64,000 nucleotides of DNA, taken from the NCBI GenBank assembly GCA_028868995.1, contig JAGWTH010000021.1:1-64000 (forward strand), written 5' to 3'. Positions within the stretch are counted from its first letter, which is position 1. The number at the start of each line of letters is the position of its first letter. A program made the translations under genes and the position numbers. Below the pieces are notes generated by a model. It was not told the DNA's origin. It worked only from the letters and a program-made list of their open reading frames with translations, and did not search any database. The stretch comes from Burkholderiales bacterium (GTDB lineage: Bacteria > Pseudomonadota > Gammaproteobacteria > Burkholderiales > Burkholderiaceae_C). Of this stretch, positions 58,650-64,000 are shown one piece after another.

Positions 58650-60125
58650 TCAGAGCAGCACGATGTCGTACTGTTCCTGCCCCATGGCGCTTTCGCTCTG
58701 CAGGGAGATGGGCTTGCCGATGAAATCCGACAGTCCCGCCAGGTGCTGGCTTTCCTCGTCCAGGAACAGGTCGATCACCTGGGGCGCGGCGATCACCCGG
58801 TACTCGCGCGGGTTGAACTGCCGCGCCTCGCGCAGGATCTCGCGCAGGATGTCGTAGGCGACCGTGCGGGGGGTGCGCACCGTGCCCTTGCCCTGACAGG
58901 ACGGGCACGGCTCGCACAGCATGTGGGCCAGCGACTCACGGGTGCGCTTGCGGGTCATCTCCACCAGGCCCAGCTGCGAGAAGCTACCGGCCATGGTCTT
59001 GACCCGGTCGCGTGCGAGCTGCTTGCGGAACTCCGCCAGCACCGCGTCGCGGTGGTCCTCGCGCTGCATGTCGATGAAGTCGACGATGATGATGCCGCCC
59101 AGGTTGCGCAGGCGCAGCTGGCGGGCGATCGCGTGGGCCGCCTCCAGGTTGGTCTTGAAGATCGTGTCGTCGAAGTTGCGCGAGCCCACGTAGCCGCCGG
59201 TGTTGACGTCGACGGTGGTGAGCGCCTCGGTCTGGTCGACGATCAGGTAGCCACCCGACTTGAGGTCCACCCGGCGGCCCAGGGCCCGGTCGATCTCCTC
59301 GTCCACCGAATACAGGTCGAAGATCGGCCGCTCGCCCTTGTACAGCTGCAGCCTGGCGGCCGCCGCCGGCATGAATTCCTTGCCGAATTCGGCCAGCAGC
59401 CCGAACTGCTCGCGCGAGTCGATGCGGATGGCCTGGGTCTCGTCGGTGACGAGGTCGCGCAGCACCCGCTGCAGCAGGTTCAGGTCCTGGTGCAGCAGCG
59501 CCGGCGGCGGCAGCCGGGTCGCGGATTCCCGGATGCGCGCCCAGGTCTTGCGCAGGTAGGCGATGTCCTCGGCCAGTTCGGCGTCGCTGGCGTCCTCGCC
59601 GTTGGTGCGCAGGATGAAGCCCCCGCCCTCCTCGCCCACCAGCTGGTTCAGGCGCCGACGCAGGGCGTCGCGCTGTTCGGCGGGGATCTTCTGCGACACG
59701 CCCACGTGGTCGTCCTGCGGCAGGAACACCAGCAGCCGGCCCGCGATGCTGATCTGGGTCGAAAGGCGCGCGCCCTTGGTCCCGATCGGGTCCTTGATCA
59801 CCTGCACCATCAGGGCCTGGCCCTCGAAGACCTGCTTCTCGATGGGGACCTGCGGCTGGGTGCCGCGCGCCGCCGCCGGGGGCTCCCCGTCCGGCTGGCG
59901 CTGCCAGACATCGGCCACGTGGAGGAAGGCGGCGCGCTCCAGGCCCATGTCGATGAAGGCCGACTGCATTCCGGGCAGCACCCGCGCCACCTTGCCCAGG
60001 TAGATGTTGCCGACCAGCCCGCGCTCCAGCGTGCGTTCCACGTGCAGTTCCTGCACGGCGCCGTTCTCGATGATCGCGACCCGCGTCTCCTGCGGCGACC
60101 AGTTGACCAGGATGTCCTGCTGCAT
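58650..60125 (-). CDS. rng: Ribonuclease G
   Basis: Endoribonuclease maturing 16S rRNA 5' ends and degrading some mRNAs. 491 residues: S1 domain split around GLVGNIYLGKVARVLPGMQSAF (about 36-57), catalytic Asp in VDVNTGGYVG near 303 and in VDFIDM near 346, Zn-link CEPCPSC near 405. Lacks the long C-terminal scaffold of RNase E, so RNase G. ATG 60125. The maf gene lies 71 bases upstream on the same strand. Confidence 0.95.
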   Translation of the reverse strand: MQQDILVNWSPQETRVAIIENGAVQELHVERTLERGLVGNIYLGKVARVLPGMQSAFIDMGLERAAFLHVADVWQRQPDGEPPAAARGTQPQVPIEKQVFEGQALMVQVIKDPIGTKGARLSTQISIAGRLLVFLPQDDHVGVSQKIPAEQRDALRRRLNQLVGEEGGGFILRTNGEDASDAELAEDIAYLRKTWARIRESATRLPPPALLHQDLNLLQRVLRDLVTDETQAIRIDSREQFGLLAEFGKEFMPAAAARLQLYKGERPIFDLYSVDEEIDRALGRRVDLKSGGYLIVDQTEALTTVDVNTGGYVGSRNFDDTIFKTNLEAAHAIARQLRLRNLGGIIIVDFIDMQREDHRDAVLAEFRKQLARDRVKTMAGSFSQLGLVEMTRKRTRESLAHMLCEPCPSCQGKGTVRTPRTVAYDILREILREARQFNPREYRVIAAPQVIDLFLDEESQHLAGLSDFIGKPISLQSESAMGQEQYDIVLL

Positions 60126-60196
60126 GTTCTTGTCCCTGCGCTCGGCTGCCGGTCAGGATACCTCAGGAATCGTCACCGGCGCCGCGCCTGCGGGCG

Positions 60197-60805
60197 TCAG
60201 GCCGCCTGCCGCACCCGCGCCGCCCGAAGCAGTTGCGCCGTTTCGTACAGCGGCAGTCCCATGATGCCGCTGTAGGAGCCGGCAATGCGGACGATGTGGG
60301 CCCCTGCGCCCCCCTGGATCGCATAGGCGCCGGCCTTGCCCATGGGTTCGCCGCTGGCCACATAGGCGCGGATCTGCGCGGGCGTCAGGGGCGCGAAGGT
60401 CACGCGCGACTCGCTCAGGGCCGCCAGCCGCCGCCGGCCGGCCTGCACCGCCACCGCAGTCAGCACCCGGTGCGTGCGTCCGGCCAGCTCGCGCAGCATG
60501 CGCGCGGCGTCGCGCGCATCCGCCGGCTTGCCGTAGAGGGTGCGGCCCAGCGCCACGGTGGTGTCCGAGCACAGCACCGGCGCCGGGGGCAGCCCGCGGC
60601 GGCGCAGGCGCTCCAGGGCCGCGTCCAGCTTGAGGCCGGTCACCCGCTGCACGTAGGCGGCGGGCGCCTCCCCGGGCCGGACGGCCTCCAGCGCCTCGCT
60701 GTCCTCGTGGGCATCGGGCAGCAGCAGTTCGTAGCGCACCCCGAGCTGCTCCAGCAGCTGGCGGCGGCGGGGGCTCTGCGAGGCGAGGTAGACGAAATCA
60801 CTCAC
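60197..60805 (-). CDS. maf: Maf-like nucleotide pyrophosphatase
   Basis: Hydrolyses non-canonical or m5U/UTP/7-methyl-GTP nucleotides; linked to septum control. 202 residues. [15 protein letters not shown] near 8 and [16 protein letters not shown] near 78, the Maf signatures. [13 protein letters not shown] near 155. GTG start at 60805 overlaps the rlmH end by eight bases. Last gene of the purD-hemF-nadD-rsfS-rlmH-maf run. Confidence 0.93.
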   Translation of the reverse strand: MSDFVYLASQSPRRRQLLEQLGVRYELLLPDAHEDSEALEAVRPGEAPAAYVQRVTGLKLDAALERLRRRGLPPAPVLCSDTTVALGRTLYGKPADARDAARMLRELAGRTHRVLTAVAVQAGRRRLAALSESRVTFAPLTPAQIRAYVASGEPMGKAGAYAIQGGAGAHIVRIAGSYSGIMGLPLYETAQLLRAARVRQAA

Positions 60806-61265
60806 GGTGGTAGGGGTGGCCGGTGTGGATGGACCAGGCGCGATAGAGCTGTTCGGCCAGCAGCACCCGCACCATCGCGTGCGGCAGCGTCAGGTCGGAC
60901 AGGCGGATGCGCTCGTGGGCGGCCTGGCGGAAGGCGGGGTCGAGCCCGTCGGGGCCGCCGATGACCAGGGCGACGGCATCGTTCTCCAGCTGCCACGCCC
61001 GGAGGCGGTCCGCCAGGGCCTTGGTGGTGAGCGCGGTGCCGCGCTCGTCCAGCGCCACCACGCGGGCTCCCCGCGGGATCGCGGCCTCGATGCGTTCGCG
61101 CTCGGCCGCCAGCAGCGCCGGGATGGTCTTGGAGGCACGGGGTTCGGTCTTGACCGCCTTGAGCTCCAGCCGCAGCTCGGGCGGGAAGCGCTTGGCGTAG
61201 TCGTCCCAGGCGGCCTGGGCCCAGTCGGGCACGCGCTGCCCGACGGCCACCACCAGCAGCCGCAT
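60798..61265 (-). CDS. rlmH: 23S rRNA pseudouridine-1915 N3-methyltransferase RlmH
   Basis: SPOUT methyltransferase acting on the assembled 70S ribosome. 155 residues, beginning [18 protein letters not shown]-knot residues FVIGGPDG-type [11 protein letters not shown] near 100 and C-terminal [18 protein letters not shown] near 125. Two bases after rsfS stop. Confidence 0.96.
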   Translation of the reverse strand: MRLLVVAVGQRVPDWAQAAWDDYAKRFPPELRLELKAVKTEPRASKTIPALLAAERERIEAAIPRGARVVALDERGTALTTKALADRLRAWQLENDAVALVIGGPDGLDPAFRQAAHERIRLSDLTLPHAMVRVLLAEQLYRAWSIHTGHPYHRE

Positions 61266-61267
61266 GC

Positions 61268-61927
61268 TCAGGCCTTGCGGCTGGGGGACTTCGCGGGAGC
61301 CTTCCTGGCGGCAGCCTTCTTCGCGGGCGCCTTCTTCGCGCCCGCCTTGCCGGCCGGCGCCTGGGCCGCGGGCCGGGCCGCCGCGCCCTTCGCCCCGGCC
61401 TTGGCCGGGGCCTTCTTCGCCGGAGGCTTCTTCGCGCCCGCCTTGTCGGCGGCGGCCGCCTCCCGCTGCGCGGTCTTCACGGCGCTGCTGCGCCGGAGGC
61501 TGGGACTGGCGGCCTTCTTCGCGGGCGCCGGGGCCTTGGCGGGCGCAGCCGGCTTGGGCGCGCCCACGCGCAGGCGAACCGGCTTCTCGCCCCAGATCTC
61601 CTCGAGGTGGTAGTACTGGCGGATCGCCGGCTGCATGATGTGGGCGACCGCGGCGCCGCAGTCGACGATGATCCACTCGCCGTTCTCCTCGCCCTCCACG
61701 CGCGGCTTGGGGAAGCCCGCGTCGCGCACGGCGTCGATCACGCTGGAGGCCAGCGCCCGGGTCTGGCGGTTGGAGGTGCCCGAGGCGACGATCACTCGCT
61801 CGAACAAGGGGGACATGTGCTCGGTGTTGAAGACCTGGATGTCCTGGCCTTTCACGTCCTCCAGGCCGTCCACGATGGCCCTCTGGAGTTTCTGCGTGTC
61901 CTTCTTGGCGCCGGTTTCAGTCGTCAT
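61268..61927 (-). CDS. rsfS: Ribosome silencing factor RsfS with histone-H1-like C-terminal tail
   Basis: 219 residues. The RsfS core (about 8-120; [35 protein letters not shown]) binds ribosomal protein L14 and blocks subunit joining in starvation. Residues 122-219 are a Lys/Ala/Pro repeat tail ([16 protein letters not shown]-type) resembling histone H1, AlgP or HctB tails, nearly doubling the usual 105-120 residues. The tail is in frame, with the same high-GC codon use. It could bind rRNA or DNA. ATG overlaps the nadD stop (ATGA). Confidence 0.93.
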   Translation of the reverse strand: MTTETGAKKDTQKLQRAIVDGLEDVKGQDIQVFNTEHMSPLFERVIVASGTSNRQTRALASSVIDAVRDAGFPKPRVEGEENGEWIIVDCGAAVAHIMQPAIRQYYHLEEIWGEKPVRLRVGAPKPAAPAKAPAPAKKAASPSLRRSSAVKTAQREAAAADKAGAKKPPAKKAPAKAGAKGAAARPAAQAPAGKAGAKKAPAKKAAARKAPAKSPSRKA

Positions 61928-62526
61928 CCGATGGCTCGATAGAGGTGATGGGTTTCAATATAGCGGGCAACCGCCGGCTCAACCAGAGCGGCGATGCCCT
62001 GCCCGGCGGCGAGCCGGGCGCGGATGTCGGTGGCGCTTTCGGGCATGAGCGGCAGCGCCAGCGGCTGCACGCGCACGCCCGGCAGGGCCCGCAGGCTGTC
62101 CAGGCCGCCGTGGCCGCTGCGCCCGGCGACGCACAGCACGGCCAGCCGCGCGATCTCTTCCCAGGCGCGCCAGCGGCCGAAGCCCGCGGCCTGGTCCTCG
62201 CCCATCAGGAGGTACAGCTCGGCGCCCGGATGCTGCGCCTGCAGCTCGCGCAGGGTGTCGATGCTGTAGGTCGGACCGGCGCGCCTGAGCTCGCGGTCGT
62301 CGACCACCGTGCCGGGCAGCGAACCGAAAGCCAGACGCGCCATCGCCAGGCGGTGCTCCGCCGGCGTCAGCGCGCGGTCCTTGTGGTAGGCCTGGCCCGT
62401 GGGGAAGATGTAGAGGCGCTGCAGACCGAGCTGCCGCAGGGCGGCCTCGGCCAGCGCGACGTGGGCCCGGTGCGGCGGGTCGAAGGCGCCGCCGAACATG
62501 CCCACGCGCCGGGGCGCGTCGCTCAA
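61924..62526 (-). CDS. nadD: Nicotinate-nucleotide adenylyltransferase NadD
   Basis: Makes deamido-NAD from NaMN and ATP. 200 residues. [14 protein letters not shown] (nucleotidyltransferase HxGH-type) near 9, SxxR-like [13 protein letters not shown] near 173. Start: TTG at 62526 overlapping the hemF stop (TTGA) gives a family-like [16 protein letters not shown] 62505 or ATG 62499 are alternatives. rsfS follows with ATGA overlap. Confidence 0.92.
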   Translation of the reverse strand: MSDAPRRVGMFGGAFDPPHRAHVALAEAALRQLGLQRLYIFPTGQAYHKDRALTPAEHRLAMARLAFGSLPGTVVDDRELRRAGPTYSIDTLRELQAQHPGAELYLLMGEDQAAGFGRWRAWEEIARLAVLCVAGRSGHGGLDSLRALPGVRVQPLALPLMPESATDIRARLAAGQGIAALVEPAVARYIETHHLYRAIG

Positions 62527-63437
62527 ACCCAGTCCCTCCGGGGCAGGAAGCGGCGCAGGAGCTCCTCCTCGCGCGAACCCGGCTCGGGCTGGTGCTGGTA
62601 GGCCCAGGTCGCGTGCGGCGGCATGGACATCAGGATCGACTCGGTGCGCCCACCCGACTGCAGGCCGAAGTGCGTGCCGCGGTCCCAGACCAGGTTGAAC
62701 TCGACGTAGCGGCCGCGGCGCAGCAGCTGCCAGGCACGCTCGCGCTCGCCCCAGGGCGTGTCCTTGCGCCGCTCCAGGATCGGCCGGTAGGCGCCGATGA
62801 ACGCGTCGCCCACCGAGCGCATCATGGCGAAGCTCGCCTCGAAGCCCTGCTCGAAATGGTCGTCGAAGAAGATGCCGCCGATGCCCCGGGCCTCGTCGCG
62901 GTGCTTCAGGAAGAAGTACTCGTCGCACCAGGCCTTGAAGCGCGGGTACTTGTCCGCGCCGAAGGGCGCCAGGCTGTCGCGGCACACGGTGTGGAAGTGC
63001 ACCGCGTCCTCCTCGTGGCCGTAGTAGGGCGTGAGGTCCATGCCGCCGCCGAACCAGTAGACCGGCTCGGCGTCCCGCGGCAGCGCGGCCAGCATGCGCA
63101 CGTTCATGTGCACCGTCGGCGCATGGGGGTTGCGCGGGTGGAAGACCAGCGACACGCCCATGGCCTCGAAGCCGGCGCCGACCAGTTCCGGCCGGTGCTG
63201 GGTGGCCGAAGGCGGCAGTCGCGGCCCCGTGACCTGCGAGAAGGCGCAGCCGGCGCGCTCGAACACGTGGCCGCCTTCCAGGATCATGGTGCGGCCGCCA
63301 CCCTGCAGCGGCTCGCCCGGCTCCTTGCGCCATTCGTCCGCGCGGAAGGGCTGGCCGTCCACGGCGCCGAAGGCGTCGGTGATGCGCTGCTGCAGGCCCC
63401 GGAGGTAGTCGCGGACCTGCGTCCGGCGGTCTTCCAT
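62523..63437 (-). CDS. hemF: Oxygen-dependent coproporphyrinogen III oxidase HemF
   Basis: Converts coproporphyrinogen III to protoporphyrinogen IX using O2. 304 residues. [13 protein letters not shown] near 128 and [20 protein letters not shown] near 184 are signature regions. ATG at 63437, three bases after the purD stop. Its stop overlaps the nadD start. Implies aerobic heme synthesis. Confidence 0.96.
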   Translation of the reverse strand: MEDRRTQVRDYLRGLQQRITDAFGAVDGQPFRADEWRKEPGEPLQGGGRTMILEGGHVFERAGCAFSQVTGPRLPPSATQHRPELVGAGFEAMGVSLVFHPRNPHAPTVHMNVRMLAALPRDAEPVYWFGGGMDLTPYYGHEEDAVHFHTVCRDSLAPFGADKYPRFKAWCDEYFFLKHRDEARGIGGIFFDDHFEQGFEASFAMMRSVGDAFIGAYRPILERRKDTPWGERERAWQLLRRGRYVEFNLVWDRGTHFGLQSGGRTESILMSMPPHATWAYQHQPEPGSREEELLRRFLPRRDWV

Positions 63438-63440
63438 CCC

Positions 63441-64000
63441 TCAACCCCTGATGGCGCGGAAGCCGATGTCGCGGCGGTACTGGGCGCCGGCGAAGGAGAT
63501 GCCGCGCAGCACCTCGTAGGCGCGCGCCTGCGCCGCCTTCACGGTGTCCGCGAGCGCGGTCACGCACAGGACGCGGCCGCCCGAGGTGACGGTGTGGCCG
63601 TCCTGGGCGACCGTTCCCGCGTGGAACACCACCGCGTCCTCGGCGTCCCGGGGCAGGCCCTGGATCACGTCGCCCTTGCGCGGGTCCAGGGGATAGCCGG
63701 CGGCGGCCATCACCACGCCCAGCGCCGTGCGGCGGTCCCAAAGCAGTTCGACCTGGTCCAGCGTGCCGGAAGTGGCGGCCATCATCACGTCGAACAGGTC
63801 CGACTTCAGCCGCATCATGATCGGCTGGGTCTCGGGGTCGCCCATGCGGCAGTTGAACTCCAGCGTCTTCACCTGGCCGTCCCGGCCGATCATGAGGCCG
63901 GCGTAGAGGAAGCCTGTGTAGGGGATGCCGTCCTTCTCCATGCCCCGCACCGTGGGCAGGATGACCTCGCGCATCGCGCGGGCGTGCACCTCGGGCGTCA
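63441..64000 (-). CDS. purD: Phosphoribosylamine-glycine ligase PurD, 5' end outside window
   Basis: ATP-grasp enzyme of purine synthesis. The visible 186 residues are the C-terminal part: GIPYTGFLYAGLMIG, the metal-binding EFNCRMGDPETQ, and the C-terminal subdomain with DRRTALGVVMAAAGYP and DIGFRAIRG. The gene extends past the right edge, so start and N-terminal domain are unseen. Confidence 0.95.
   Translation of the reverse strand, partial: TPEVHARAMREVILPTVRGMEKDGIPYTGFLYAGLMIGRDGQVKTLEFNCRMGDPETQPIMMRLKSDLFDVMMAATSGTLDQVELLWDRRTALGVVMAAAGYPLDPRKGDVIQGLPRDAEDAVVFHAGTVAQDGHTVTSGGRVLCVTALADTVKAAQARAYEVLRGISFAGAQYRRDIGFRAIRG

Overview
This window reads as chromosomal DNA of a high-GC betaproteobacterium of the order Burkholderiales, most likely family Comamonadaceae (a Ramlibacter- or Variovorax-like organism). 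That is inferred from gene order (dapC-dapD-pilU-dapE-prmB-yheS, smc-zipA-ligA-def, maf-rlmH-rsfS-nadD-hemF-purD), a Bug-type solute-binding protein, LPS genes, and strong G/C at third codon positions. Genes are tightly packed, with many ATGA, GTGA or TTGA stop/start overlaps. No gap exceeds 300 bases. I see no rRNA, CRISPR array, prophage or insertion sequence.

Layout. 1-8.6 kb (minus): a 3'-truncated multifunctional beta-oxidation gene, a five-gene branched-chain amino acid ABC transporter (livK, then livHMGF after a terminator-like hairpin) and a fatty acyl-CoA ligase. 8.7-13.1 kb (minus): a three-gene signalling cassette consisting of a LuxI/FeeM-like N-acyltransferase interrupted at an A8 run, a six-TM CqsS-like hybrid kinase with two receivers and an HPt domain, and a receiver-kinase protein resembling Ralstonia PhcR. 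13.2-16.8 kb (plus): selO, msrB, yciB, bolA and a parvulin, nearly all overlapping. 16.8-28.6 kb: a DUF1624 membrane protein, rlhA, a purL/chorismate mutase/Bug-protein operon, map and glnD.

28.6-35.8 kb (minus): smc-zipA-ligA-def (chromosome organisation, division, DNA ligation, N-terminal maturation), with a large hairpin in the smc leader. 36.0-37.7 kb: two tandem stand-alone MHYT membrane proteins, each with a CRP-like GTGA-N6-TCAC site at almost the same distance upstream. 38.4-45.7 kb (plus): the succinylase branch of lysine/DAP synthesis (dapC, dapD, dapE) with pilU embedded, then prmB and yheS. 46.3-48.1 kb: a coupled pair of SDR genes and tRNA-Lys(UUU) with promoter and terminator. 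48.1-51.5 kb (minus): tolB-pal-cpoB-tcdA. 51.6-58.6 kb: an LPS core/O-antigen block (three family 2/4 glycosyltransferases, a ligase-like membrane protein, msbA, a heptosyltransferase). 58.6-64 kb (minus): rng and the cluster purD(partial)-hemF-nadD-rsfS-rlmH-maf, in which RsfS carries a histone-H1-like tail.

The most interesting locus is 8707-13089. A signal-synthase-like gene is followed by a membrane kinase of the alpha-hydroxyketone/PhcS receptor type and by a receiver-kinase with no DNA-binding domain. All three genes are co-oriented and translationally close, which suggests a complete cell-cell signalling unit. Synthesis of full-length acyltransferase would need a -1 frameshift, or transcript slippage, at a run of eight A residues. 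Starts, motifs and distances were read by eye; no database search was possible.
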